A DNA stretch of 64,000 bases from Pseudalgibacter alginicilyticus (GTDB lineage Bacteria; Bacteroidota; Bacteroidia; Flavobacteriales; Flavobacteriaceae). A program made the position numbers and the translations under genes. The DNA lies in contig NZ_CP012898.1 of NCBI RefSeq assembly GCF_001310225.1, positions 310,001 to 374,000 of the forward strand, written 5' to 3'. Shown piece after piece: positions 51,315 to 60,746 of this stretch (its first letter is position 1; each line of letters starts with the position of its first letter). The notes under the pieces were generated by a model. That model did no database searches, had not been told where the DNA came from, and saw only the letters and a program-made list of their open reading frames with translations.

Positions 51315-51710
51315 ATGAAAATATTTTTTTCCATATCAATGTCTATTTTATTCTTTTTTCAAGGGATAAGCATAGATATGGACTTTTGTGGTCCAATTAA
51401 AGAAATTTCAAGTGTTATTACCCATTATCAAGAACATAAAGTCTATGGCGACTCTTTCCTTGAATATGTAGTTGAAGATTACATTGACAATGATACAAAA
51501 AATGAAGGGCATCATCATAACCCAGATAAGGAGAATACACCTTTCCATTCCCATAATCAATGTTGTCACCCTTTGGTATTAATTATTGCGAACAACAATT
51601 TGGCTTTAACCAATCGACTAAAATTTGAAGAGAAAAAACAGTATAATTTACATAAAGTAAACTTCACTTCCAGATATTTGGAATCACTTTTCCAGCCACC
51701 AAGGGCATAA
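51315..51710 (+). CDS. Small exported His-rich protein of the metal cluster
   Basis: 131 residues from an ATG at 51315. A hydrophobic start (KIFFSISMSILFFFQGIS) with DMDFCG right after it, then a histidine-rich middle (EGHHHNPDKENTPFHSHNQCCHP, near 78-100; key part HHH and HSHNQCCH) able to bind metal. The MDFCG...CC pattern links it to the HYC_CC_PP-type protein at 60222. Probably a periplasmic metal-binding partner of the efflux pump that follows. Confidence 0.6.
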   Translation: MKIFFSISMSILFFFQGISIDMDFCGPIKEISSVITHYQEHKVYGDSFLEYVVEDYIDNDTKNEGHHHNPDKENTPFHSHNQCCHPLVLIIANNNLALTNRLKFEEKKQYNLHKVNFTSRYLESLFQPPRA

Positions 51711-51833
51711 TTCAGTTTTTTTAAAGGATAACTATATCCAATTTTGAGCCTAAATGGTTCTTTTTATTTCGTACAATTCTATTTCTTATATCAGAATTGT
51801 ATCGAATAGTTTAACTGAATTAATACATTTTCT

Positions 51834-54800
51834 ATGATTAATAAAATCATTGATTTTTCAATCAATAACAAATTCATTATTGGTTTGCTAACGCTTACCA
51901 TTGTTGGAGCAGGTATTTGGAGTATGACCCAAGTACCAATCGATGCTGTTCCAGATATTACCAATAATCAAGTACAAGTCATTACACAAGCACCCAATTT
52001 AGGTACAGAGGACATTGAGCAATTTGTAACCTATCCTGTGGAAGTCGCAATGAGTAACTTACCTGAAGTAAAGGAAATCCGTTCCATTTCTCGTTTTGGC
52101 TTGTCTGTGGTTACTATAGTTTTTGACGATGATATGGGAACGTATCTACCGCGTCAATTAGTAGCTGAAAAACTAAACGAAGTCAAAGAACAAATTCCGA
52201 GTGGTTTTGGCGAACCAACTATGGGTCCTATTTCTTCTGGTTTAGGAGAAATCTATCAATACACACTTAAAGTAAAACCAGAATATAAAGACAAATATTC
52301 GGTTACTGATTTGCGTACAATGCAAGATTGGATTGTACAGCGTCAAATGGCTATGGTAGAAGGTGTTATTGAAGTAAACGCAATAGGTGGAAAAATTAAA
52401 CAGTACGAAGTTGCTGTAGACCCAAACGAACTAAAAGCTATTGGTTTAACAATTACCGATGTTTTTGAAGCTCTTGAAGCCAACAATCAAAATACAGGTG
52501 GTGCATACATTGAAAAGAACCATCAAGCCAATTTTATTCGTGGCGAAGGCTTGGTGCGTAGTTTAGAGGATATTAAAAAGATTACGGTTAAAAACACAAA
52601 CAATATTCCAATTACCGTAGGCGACATTGCAACGGTACAATTTGGTGCTGCTATTCGTTATGGCGCTTTAACCCAAGATGGCGAAGGCGAAGTAGTTGGT
52701 GGTTTGGTTATGATGCTTAAAGGCGCTAATTCAAACGATGTTATTGAGAATGTAAAAGTGCGAATGGCTCAAATTGAAGAATCATTGCCTGAAGGCGTGA
52801 TTATTGAACCTTTATTAGACCGTAGTAAATTAATAGCAGAAACGACATCAACGGTAGCTGGAAACCTTATGGAAGGCGCATTAATAGTCATTTTTGTACT
52901 TATCTTTTTATTAGGAAACTGGAGAGGTGGTTTAATAGTAGCTTCAACAATTCCATTATCACTATTATTCGCATTTATACTAATGAATGTTTTTGATGTT
53001 TGGGCTAATTTAATGAGTCTGGGAGCAATAGATTTCGGAATTATTGTCGATGGTGCTGTAATTATTGTAGAAAGTACAGTTTTTCTTATTGCATCACAAG
53101 TATTAAAGAAAAGGAAATTGACATCCAAAGAACGCGATGGCGTTGCAGCAGATGCTTCAAAAAAAATGATGAATGCTGCCTTTTTCGGCCAGCTGATTAT
53201 CCTAATTGTATTTCTACCAATATTAGCATTAGAAGGCATTGAAGGAAAAATGTTCAAACCAATGGCATTGACTTTCATTTTTGCAATGATTGGTGCAATG
53301 GTACTTTGTTTGACGTATGTACCAATGATGTCTGCCTTGATTTTAAGAGCACCAAAAAATGACAAACAATCGTATGGCGATAAATTTGTGCATTGGGTAG
53401 AACGTAAATACCAACCGCTATTAGAAAAAGCCTTAAAGAAAGGAAAATTAATAATTGGTGTTTCTGTTGTATTATTTGGTATTGCAGTTTTTATGTTTAC
53501 AAGAATGGGTGGCGAATTTATTCCACAATTAGATGAAGGTGATATTGCATTTCACGCCATCTTAAAACCCGGTAGCTCACTTACAGAAACGATTGAAACA
53601 ACTACAAAAATTGAACAAATTGTAAAAGCAAAGTTTCCAGAAGTTGAAAAAATAGTCAGTCGAATTGGTGTTGCAGAAATTCCAACAGATCCAATGCCAA
53701 TGGATATTGCTGATGTTTTTGTAATACTGAAACCAAAAAGCGAATGGACTACTGTAGAGACAAAAGATGAACTCATTGAAAAAATGAAAGAAGCTGTTGA
53801 AATAATTCCTGGTGTTAACTATGAATTTACACAACCCATTGAAATGCGTTTTAATGAATTACTTGAAGGTGTTAGAGAAGATATTGCTATTAAACTTTAT
53901 GGAGAAGATATAAATCTACTGTCTCAAAAAGCAGAAGAAATATCTAAAATCATTGCTGGTACAGAAGGTATTGGCGATATGAAAGCGGAAGCTACAACGG
54001 GTTTACCACAAATGACAATTACGTATAACAGAAGTAAATTGGCACAATACGGACTTCAAATAAATACATTAAATCAAATTGTGCAATCAGCTTTTGCAGG
54101 AGGAATAGCAGGAACTATTTTTGAAGGCGAAAAGCGATTTGATTTGGTGGTTAGGTTAAGTTCTCATAATCGTAAAGACATAACAGATGTGCAAAATTTG
54201 TATATCAACTTGCCTTCTGGTGCGCAAATTCCATTACGTGAAATTGCGGATGTTAGCTACAAAGCTGGTCCAATGCAAATCAGTAGAGACAATACCAACA
54301 GAAGAACTTATGTAGGTGTCAATGTTAGAGGTCGTGATGTAAAATCATTGGTAGAAGAAATTAAAACTAAATTAGATGCACAATTAGAACTGCCTTCTGG
54401 TTATTTCATTCGTTATGGTGGTGCTTTTGAAAATTTAGAACGTGCCAGTAACCGTTTACAAACTGTTGTTCCTATTGCCTTGTTACTCATTTTTGTACTG
54501 ATTTATTTTGCATTAAAATCCTTACCACAAACCTTGATGATTTATATAGCAATCCCAATGGCAACCATTGGAGGTGTTGTAGCGTTATGGTTGCGTGATA
54601 TGCCTTTTAGTATTTCGGCAGGTGTTGGTTTTATTGTGTTGTTTGGTGTTGCAGTATTAAACGGATTAGTAATGATTAGTGGTTTGAATGAGTTAAAAGA
54701 AGAAGGAGTTACCAATCTAAAAGATAGAATTATAGAAGGTACAAAGCGAAGAATCAGACCTATAATGTTAACTGCTTTTACAGATGTTTTAGGCTTTCTA

Positions 54801-56168
54801 CCTATGGCAATTTCAGCATCGGCTGGTGCAGAAGTTCAGCGACCTTTAGCAACCGTTGTAATTGGTGGTTTGTTAACCTCTACACTATTAACATTATTCG
54901 TTTTACCTATATTATATCATTGGGTAGAAAACAAATCATTCAATTTTAGGGCTAACAAAAAGGTAATTACAGTTACTGCTATGGTGGCTTTTATGTTTTT
55001 GTTGCCAATAACAGGAAATGCGCAAAAAATAAATGATTCGTTACCAATTATTTCGATGCAAGAAGCTGTAAAATTGGCTAAAGAAAACTATCCAAGTTTA
55101 AAACAACAACAACTCGAAATTGATAAGCAACAACAATTAAAAGGAACTGCTTTCGATTTTGGTACTACCCAAATTTTTACGGGAGGTGAAGAAATCAATA
55201 ACGGAAATGGTATTTACACCACTATTGGAGTTGGTCAATCAAATATTGATGTATTTGGTATAGCACCAAAGAGAAAATTACTGGAGCAACGCATTCAGTT
55301 AGCTCAAAAAGCGTTTCAGCTTTCAGAATTAGATTTAGAACTGGAAGTAAAGAAAGCGTGGGCAAATGCTTTACAGAGTAAAAGGAATTATAATTTATAC
55401 AAAGAGTTAGATTCCATTTATACCAACTTTGAAAAAGCAGTTGCTTTAAATTATGAAGTAGAAGCCATTTCTAAACTGGAATATGCAGCAGCCAAAAATC
55501 AAGCCTTACAGATTCAGAATAAATTTTTGCAATCAAAAAGCGAATATGTTATTGCTTTACAACAATTAAACTTGTGGTTGATTTCAGATGATTTTTATAC
55601 GGTTTCAGATGAAATTGATATAGCGAGCGAAATAAATGTAGAATCCTTTAGTATAGAAGCACACCCTTTATATACTGTTTCTCAACTTCAACTCGCAGAG
55701 GCAGAAGCAAACTTTAAAGCTGCCAAAGCTGAAAATTTACCAAAGTTAAACCTTCAAGGTGGTTTGCAAAAAGTAAACGGAAATTCAGGGTTTTATACCT
55801 ATCAAGCTGGTATTTCCATACCGTTTTTATCTGGTACAACAAAAGCACAAGTTAGAACTGCAAAAATTGATAGGCAAATTGCCGAATCAAATATGCAGTT
55901 CAAGCAAAAGGAAGTGCAATCTAAATTTAATCAAGCCAAAGAAAATCACCAAAAATGGAAAACATCTTGGCTGTTCTATAAGGATGAAGTATTACCACTT
56001 ATTAAAGAACAAAAAACTGGTGCTTTGTTTGCTTATAAAGAAGGAGAGATTGATTACACAGCGTTTACACAACTTATAAAAGAAGCTATTCAATCAGAAC
56101 TGGAAGCTCAAACAGCGTTAGCAAACTATTTAGAAAGTACATTTCAATTACAATATTTTAATCAATAA
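51834..56168 (+). CDS. czcA: CzcA-type RND metal pump fused to a TolC-like domain
   Basis: 1444 residues from an ATG at 51834. Residues 1-1035 are a heavy-metal RND pump: MINKIIDFSINNKFIIGLL, VDAVPDITNNQVQV, membrane helix 4 with the proton-relay segment SLGAIDFGIIVDGAVIIVES (key DFG and D), and 12 membrane spans. Residues about 1040-1063 (VITVTAMVAFMFLLPITGNAQ) look like a signal peptide with an AxA-like site, followed by a TolC-type outer-membrane domain of 380 residues with long helices (AQKAFQLSELDLELEVKKAW). One gene thus covers inner pump and outer channel. Expected substrates are Co, Zn or Cd. Confidence 0.92.
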   Translation: MINKIIDFSINNKFIIGLLTLTIVGAGIWSMTQVPIDAVPDITNNQVQVITQAPNLGTEDIEQFVTYPVEVAMSNLPEVKEIRSISRFGLSVVTIVFDDDMGTYLPRQLVAEKLNEVKEQIPSGFGEPTMGPISSGLGEIYQYTLKVKPEYKDKYSVTDLRTMQDWIVQRQMAMVEGVIEVNAIGGKIKQYEVAVDPNELKAIGLTITDVFEALEANNQNTGGAYIEKNHQANFIRGEGLVRSLEDIKKITVKNTNNIPITVGDIATVQFGAAIRYGALTQDGEGEVVGGLVMMLKGANSNDVIENVKVRMAQIEESLPEGVIIEPLLDRSKLIAETTSTVAGNLMEGALIVIFVLIFLLGNWRGGLIVASTIPLSLLFAFILMNVFDVWANLMSLGAIDFGIIVDGAVIIVESTVFLIASQVLKKRKLTSKERDGVAADASKKMMNAAFFGQLIILIVFLPILALEGIEGKMFKPMALTFIFAMIGAMVLCLTYVPMMSALILRAPKNDKQSYGDKFVHWVERKYQPLLEKALKKGKLIIGVSVVLFGIAVFMFTRMGGEFIPQLDEGDIAFHAILKPGSSLTETIETTTKIEQIVKAKFPEVEKIVSRIGVAEIPTDPMPMDIADVFVILKPKSEWTTVETKDELIEKMKEAVEIIPGVNYEFTQPIEMRFNELLEGVREDIAIKLYGEDINLLSQKAEEISKIIAGTEGIGDMKAEATTGLPQMTITYNRSKLAQYGLQINTLNQIVQSAFAGGIAGTIFEGEKRFDLVVRLSSHNRKDITDVQNLYINLPSGAQIPLREIADVSYKAGPMQISRDNTNRRTYVGVNVRGRDVKSLVEEIKTKLDAQLELPSGYFIRYGGAFENLERASNRLQTVVPIALLLIFVLIYFALKSLPQTLMIYIAIPMATIGGVVALWLRDMPFSISAGVGFIVLFGVAVLNGLVMISGLNELKEEGVTNLKDRIIEGTKRRIRPIMLTAFTDVLGFLPMAISASAGAEVQRPLATVVIGGLLTSTLLTLFVLPILYHWVENKSFNFRANKKVITVTAMVAFMFLLPITGNAQKINDSLPIISMQEAVKLAKENYPSLKQQQLEIDKQQQLKGTAFDFGTTQIFTGGEEINNGNGIYTTIGVGQSNIDVFGIAPKRKLLEQRIQLAQKAFQLSELDLELEVKKAWANALQSKRNYNLYKELDSIYTNFEKAVALNYEVEAISKLEYAAAKNQALQIQNKFLQSKSEYVIALQQLNLWLISDDFYTVSDEIDIASEINVESFSIEAHPLYTVSQLQLAEAEANFKAAKAENLPKLNLQGGLQKVNGNSGFYTYQAGISIPFLSGTTKAQVRTAKIDRQIAESNMQFKQKEVQSKFNQAKENHQKWKTSWLFYKDEVLPLIKEQKTGALFAYKEGEIDYTAFTQLIKEAIQSELEAQTALANYLESTFQLQYFNQ

Positions 56169-56172
56169 GACA

Positions 56173-57378
56173 ATGAAAAACACACAATATATAATTTTAG
56201 CACTACTAACAGTTTCATTTTTAGTTGTTGCTTGCGGAAATAAAGAAAGCCATAAGGAAGGTGATGGTCATTCCCATAACGAGGAACAAAAGATTGAAGA
56301 AAACGATGACCATAGCGAAGGCGAAGAAGTGATGCTTTCACAACAACAGTTTGAAGCTTTAAAAATGAAGATAGACACCATTGCATTGCGTAATATGAGT
56401 GGTTATGTAGAAGCAAATGGCACATTGGAAGTACCACCACAAAGTGAAGCAGCAATAACTTCTGTAGTTGGTGCAAATGTGTTATCCATAAAAGTGATTG
56501 AAGGAGACAAAGTGAATAAAGGTCAAATTGTGGCATATCTTTCACATCCAAATATTATTCAAATGCAAACCGATTATTTGAATGCTTTTAGCAATAGTAA
56601 TTTTTTAAAGAAGAACTTTGAGCGTCAACAAAAATTATATGATGCGGGAGTTGGCTCTGGTGCAAATTTTCAAAAGGCCGAAGCCGAATATGATGCCTCT
56701 AAAGCTATGGTAAATGGATTGGAAGCGCAGTTGAAACTATTAAACATAAATACGTCATCAGTACGAAATGGAACAATTGCTCAAAGTATATCATTACGCA
56801 GTCCTATTGAAGGCTATGTGCAAAAGGTAGAAGTAAAAACAGGACAGTATGTTGAACCACAAACTGAACTCTTTGAAATTGTAAATACACATCACGTTCA
56901 CGCTGATTTAATGGTCTTTGAAAAAGATGTGTATAAAGTTAAGAAAGGTCAAAAAGTAAGCTTTAATATACAAACAATGCAAGATGAAGAATTAACAGCA
57001 GAAATCTATTCCGTAAGCAAAACATTTGAAGATGACCCTAAAGCAGTACACGTACACGCTGAAATTGAAAACAAGAAAGGTAACTTAATTCCTGGAATGT
57101 ATATCCAAGGTAAAATTCAAGTAGAGAACACCAAAACAAAAGCACTTCCTGAAAGTGCGATAGTAAAAGAAGGTGATAGATTTTTCGTGTTTTCGGCAGA
57201 AAAAGAAAATGACGATTGGAGTTTTAAACCTATTGAAGTGCTTTTAGGAGCAAAAGATGGCAATTGGGTAGCTGTTCAATTTACTGAAGAACAAGATAAA
57301 ATCACAAAATTCGCTTATAACAATGCGTATTATTTAATAGCCGAAATGAAAAAAGGAGAAGCAGAACACGAACATTAG
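56173..57378 (+). CDS. czcB: RND periplasmic adaptor lipoprotein (CzcB-type)
   Basis: 401 residues from an ATG at 56173, 4 bp after the pump stop. Lipobox LVVAC, then a His/Asp-rich stretch (HKEGDGHSHNEEQ). Adaptor domains: GYVEANGTLEVPPQSEAAITSVVGANVLSIKVIEGDKVNKGQIVAYLSHP (barrel-sandwich), a helical hairpin (QTDYLNAFSNSNFLKKNFERQQKLYDAGV), then LRSPIEGYVQKVEVKTGQYV and a beta-barrel. It links pump and outer channel. The His-rich start may collect metal. Confidence 0.92.
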   Translation: MKNTQYIILALLTVSFLVVACGNKESHKEGDGHSHNEEQKIEENDDHSEGEEVMLSQQQFEALKMKIDTIALRNMSGYVEANGTLEVPPQSEAAITSVVGANVLSIKVIEGDKVNKGQIVAYLSHPNIIQMQTDYLNAFSNSNFLKKNFERQQKLYDAGVGSGANFQKAEAEYDASKAMVNGLEAQLKLLNINTSSVRNGTIAQSISLRSPIEGYVQKVEVKTGQYVEPQTELFEIVNTHHVHADLMVFEKDVYKVKKGQKVSFNIQTMQDEELTAEIYSVSKTFEDDPKAVHVHAEIENKKGNLIPGMYIQGKIQVENTKTKALPESAIVKEGDRFFVFSAEKENDDWSFKPIEVLLGAKDGNWVAVQFTEEQDKITKFAYNNAYYLIAEMKKGEAEHEH

Positions 57379-57381
57379 ATT

Positions 57382-57795
57382 ATGCAAACCATAGAACAAT
57401 TATTAGAGTTAAAAAATATTCGCGTTACGGCAATGCGTTTATTGATTTATAAGTTTCTTGTAAATAAACAAGTAGCAGTAACATTAAGTGATATAGAAAA
57501 TGCTTTTGAAAAAGCAGATAGAACTACATTGTACAGAACTATTAAAACATTCGAGGAAAAAGATATTGTGCATCAAATAGATGATGGTACAGGTATTACT
57601 AAATATGCTTTATGTGAACAAGGTTGTAGTTGTGATATAAATAAAGATTTACACTTACATTTCCATTGTAACAATTGTAATGAAACCATTTGCTTAACAG
57701 ACCATAAAATACCAAAAATTAAAGTGCCTGATGGCTTTGTTTCAGAAAATGTAAACTTGGTTGTAAAAGGTATATGTGATAAGTGTAGTGGATAA
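57382..57795 (+). CDS. Fur-family transcriptional repressor
   Basis: 137 residues from an ATG at 57382. Winged helix with RVTAMRLLIYKFL and TTLYRTIKTFEEKDIVHQI, then the metal-binding dimerisation domain with LHLHFHCNNCNETICL and GICDKCSG (two C-x2-C pairs, structural zinc). The position inside the efflux cluster suggests it controls these genes in response to zinc or a similar metal; a Zur-like role is inferred. Confidence 0.88.
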   Translation: MQTIEQLLELKNIRVTAMRLLIYKFLVNKQVAVTLSDIENAFEKADRTTLYRTIKTFEEKDIVHQIDDGTGITKYALCEQGCSCDINKDLHLHFHCNNCNETICLTDHKIPKIKVPDGFVSENVNLVVKGICDKCSG

Positions 57796-57799
57796 CAAA

Positions 57800-57827
57800 T
57801 GCACTTCCATTGCACTAACGATTGTAC
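57800..57827 (+). promoter_or_regulatory. Second candidate operator of the metal regulator
   Basis: TGCACTTCCATTGCAC followed by ATTGTAC, resembling the TGCAA-N-TTGCA repeats at 51258. It lies between the Fur gene and DUF3703/P-type ATPase, so the regulator could act here too. Confidence 0.4.
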
Positions 57828-57845
57828 TACTTTTATTCAAAATTA

Positions 57846-58214
57846 ATGGATATGAAGTTTAATGCTAAAATACCTAAACCTCTTAAACAGGCTTATAACG
57901 AAGAATTAAAACGATATAGTTTCTGTTTAGAAAATAAGCAGTATAGTAATGCTTGGTATCATTTAGAACGCAGTCATATCATAGGGCAATCTTACCCAAT
58001 AGAACATACCTATTCACATTGGTTAATGCTAAAGTTTGGATTTATGCAAAAAGATGCTAAAGAAGTACTCGGTCAAATTATTAGGTTACTTGTTGGTGGT
58101 TGGAAATCATTTATTGACCACGTGCCACTTGGTAACACAGGCAGTGCAAACGTACCACCATTAAAATCTATGCCTATACCTAATGATATTAAAAATTTAT
58201 TCAATTCAAAATGA
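57846..58214 (+). CDS. DUF3703 protein
   Basis: About 122 residues from the ATG at 57846 (an ATG at 57852 is equally possible). WYHLERSHIIGQSYPIEHTYSHWLMLKFGFMQKDAKEVLGQI and GNTGSANVPPLKSMPIP are the DUF3703 signature, a family regularly found with metal efflux genes. His and Trp residues may bind metal. It overlaps the P-type ATPase by 4 bp. Confidence 0.85.
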   Translation: MDMKFNAKIPKPLKQAYNEELKRYSFCLENKQYSNAWYHLERSHIIGQSYPIEHTYSHWLMLKFGFMQKDAKEVLGQIIRLLVGGWKSFIDHVPLGNTGSANVPPLKSMPIPNDIKNLFNSK

Positions 58215-60160
58215 AGAAAAAGAAAGTCAATTTAAGGGATTTAAAACCAAATTCAGAAGAACAACATTCTCACGATGATGGTCATAATCACGCTAATGGA
58301 AGTGCATTTAAAACTTATGTGCCAGCAATTATAAGTTTTACGATGCTTATGATGGGTATAGGTTTAGATTATTTTGATGTTTCTTTTTTTAAGAATTGGA
58401 CTCGCATTATATGGTATGGTATTGCTTATTTACCAGTTGGACTTCCTGTTGTAAAAGAAGGCTGGGAAAGTATTAAAAAAGGCGATGTATTTACAGAGTT
58501 CTTTTTAATGTCTATAGCCACTATTGGAGCCTTTATTATTGGCGAATATCCTGAAGGTGTTGCAGTAATGTTGTTTTATGCAGTTGGGGAATTATTCCAA
58601 AATGCAGCAGTTAACAGAGCAAAAGGAAATATAAAAGCCTTACTTGATGTAAGACCAAATGAAGCTCTGGTATATCGCAACAATAATTATGTGTCTGTAA
58701 GTCCAGAAACGGTTGAAATTGGTGAAAAAGTGCAAGTACGTGTAGGAGAAAAAATCCCTTTAGATGGTATTCTACTTTCCGACAAAGGTTCATTCAACAC
58801 AGCAGCATTAACAGGTGAAAGTAAACCAGATACGATTGCAAAAGGCGAAAAAGTATTTGCTGGAAGTATTAATATGGATGGCGTTATTGAAATTGAAACC
58901 ACCAAAGAATTTAAAGATAGTTCCATTGCTCGAATTTTGGATATGGTACAGAACGCAACAGCTCGAAAATCTAAAACAGAATTATTCATCAGACAATTCG
59001 CTCGTATTTACACACCAATAGTTGTGTTTTTAGCAATAGGTGTTACGTTTCTACCATACTTTTTTGTAGATGATTATGTTTTTAGAGATTGGTTATACAG
59101 AGCCTTAATTTTCTTGGTGATTTCTTGTCCTTGTGCTTTGGTAATATCAATTCCATTAGGTTATTTCGGAGGATTGGGAGCAGCTTCAAAAAACGGAATT
59201 TTATTTAAAGGCGCTTCCTTTTTAGATGCAATGACCAAGATAAACACGTTGGTGATGGATAAAACTGGAACGGTTACTAAAGGTGTTTTCAAAATAAAAG
59301 AAATCAAAGCAATTGGTTGGGATGAAAAAGAGTTTATGAAGTACCTGATGGCGATGGAAGAACAATCCACACATCCTATTGCAAAAGCTATTTTAGAATA
59401 TAAAGATGAAGGCGCAGATTATGAGGCTTCCGAAGTTACAGAAATAGCAGGAAAAGGTTTAAAAGGTATAGTAAATGGTAAGACTGTTTTAGTTGGTAAT
59501 AAAGCCCTAATGTCAGCCAATAATATTAAAGTTTTAGAGGAAACAGAAACTATTGTAGAATCTATAGTATTAGAATCTATAGACAATGAATTTGCAGGTT
59601 ATGTTGTCATTGCAGATGAATTAAAAGAAGATGCAAAAGAAACAATTACCAATTTACATAAAGTAGGTATTAATAATATAATGATGCTTTCTGGAGATAA
59701 GGATTCCATTACCCAACAAGTAGCAAGAGAATTAAATATTGAAAAGGCTAAAGGTGGTTTGTTACCAGAAGATAAATTAAATGAAGTTGAGCTTTTAAAA
59801 CAAAATCCTGAAAATAAAATTGCTTTTATAGGTGATGGTATTAATGACGCACCAGTTTTAGCAGCAAGTGATGTAGGAATAGCAATGGGTGGTTTAGGTA
59901 GTGATGTCGCTATTGAAACAGCAGATGTTATCATTCAAACAGACCAACCTTCAAAAGTGGTAAAAGCGATTAAAATTAGTCGTTCCACTCGTAAAATTGT
60001 ATGGCAAAACATCATTTTAGCATTTGGAGTAAAAGTAATTGTTCTGATTTTAGGAGCAGGTGGTTTAGCAACAATGTGGGAAGCAGTTTTTGCCGATGTT
60101 GGTGTGGCTTTATTAGCAATATTAAATGCAGTTAGACTACAACGAATGCGATGGAGTTAA
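58211..60160 (+). CDS. Heavy-metal P-type ATPase (Zn/Cd/Pb type)
   Basis: 649 residues from an ATG at 58211. A His-rich start (EEQHSHDDGHNHANG) stands in for the usual HMA domain. The CPC metal site is SCPCALVISIPLGYFGG (P1B-2-like), phosphorylation is at DKTGTVTKG, the A-domain has LTGES, and the hinge has GDGINDAPVLAASDVGIAMG. It pumps cytosolic metal outward using ATP and complements the RND pump. The CPC context and neighbours favour Zn, Cd or Pb over Cu. Confidence 0.92.
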   Translation: MKKKKVNLRDLKPNSEEQHSHDDGHNHANGSAFKTYVPAIISFTMLMMGIGLDYFDVSFFKNWTRIIWYGIAYLPVGLPVVKEGWESIKKGDVFTEFFLMSIATIGAFIIGEYPEGVAVMLFYAVGELFQNAAVNRAKGNIKALLDVRPNEALVYRNNNYVSVSPETVEIGEKVQVRVGEKIPLDGILLSDKGSFNTAALTGESKPDTIAKGEKVFAGSINMDGVIEIETTKEFKDSSIARILDMVQNATARKSKTELFIRQFARIYTPIVVFLAIGVTFLPYFFVDDYVFRDWLYRALIFLVISCPCALVISIPLGYFGGLGAASKNGILFKGASFLDAMTKINTLVMDKTGTVTKGVFKIKEIKAIGWDEKEFMKYLMAMEEQSTHPIAKAILEYKDEGADYEASEVTEIAGKGLKGIVNGKTVLVGNKALMSANNIKVLEETETIVESIVLESIDNEFAGYVVIADELKEDAKETITNLHKVGINNIMMLSGDKDSITQQVARELNIEKAKGGLLPEDKLNEVELLKQNPENKIAFIGDGINDAPVLAASDVGIAMGGLGSDVAIETADVIIQTDQPSKVVKAIKISRSTRKIVWQNIILAFGVKVIVLILGAGGLATMWEAVFADVGVALLAILNAVRLQRMRWS

Positions 60161-60221
60161 CCATTAAACTTCTGTTAAACAAAATGAACATTTGTTAAAA
60201 TTTCGTAACTTCGCAAACAGT

Positions 60222-60635
60222 ATGAAACAAGTATTCCATAAAATAATGTCTTTAGCAATGGCTTTTGTAGTGTTATGCTCTACAATGTCATTTACGCTTA
60301 ATATGCATTTTTGTGGAGATGCTTTAGTAGAAACAGCTGTTTTTAATAAGGCTAAGGGTTGTGGTATGGAAATGCAAAAGCCATCTACAGAAGGATGTGC
60401 TATTACCAAGAAAAACTGTTGTAATGATGAACAATTGGTAGTTGATGGTCAAGACGAACTACAATTACAAGTTGACAAAATTTCTTTTGAACAACAAGTT
60501 TTCATTGCCTCATTGGTTTATACCTATATTAACCTTTTTGAAGGTTTAGATAACAATGTATCTTCTTTTGAAGAATATGAACCACCACTCGTCGTCAGGC
60601 AAATCTTCAAGATTGACGAGACTTATTTAATTTGA
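60222..60635 (+). CDS. HYC_CC_PP-type exported Cys-rich protein
   Basis: 137 residues from the ATG at 60222; the earlier in-frame start at 60192 is not needed. A signal-like hydrophobic stretch (SLAMAFVVLCSTMSFTLNMHFCG) with the typical MHFCG, then CGMEMQKPS, KKNCCNDEQ and a C-terminal EYEPPL segment. Members accompany copper/zinc efflux genes in Bacteroidota. TAACTTCG 10 bp upstream is a near -7 box. Paired with the CusA gene that follows. Confidence 0.78.
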   Translation: MKQVFHKIMSLAMAFVVLCSTMSFTLNMHFCGDALVETAVFNKAKGCGMEMQKPSTEGCAITKKNCCNDEQLVVDGQDELQLQVDKISFEQQVFIASLVYTYINLFEGLDNNVSSFEEYEPPLVVRQIFKIDETYLI

Positions 60636-60746
60636 TTTTTAAACAATAGACTGTTTTATCCTATGACTTTATAATGTCATAAGGATAATTTGCTGTATTC
60701 GGTGTTTTCTTAACGCCAATGTCTAACTGTTTAATAATCAAATCAT

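Noticed and set aside
52769-53365. 198-aa minus-strand frame opposite the CzcA gene
   Set aside because: Shadow of a strongly conserved RND pump; no independent features.
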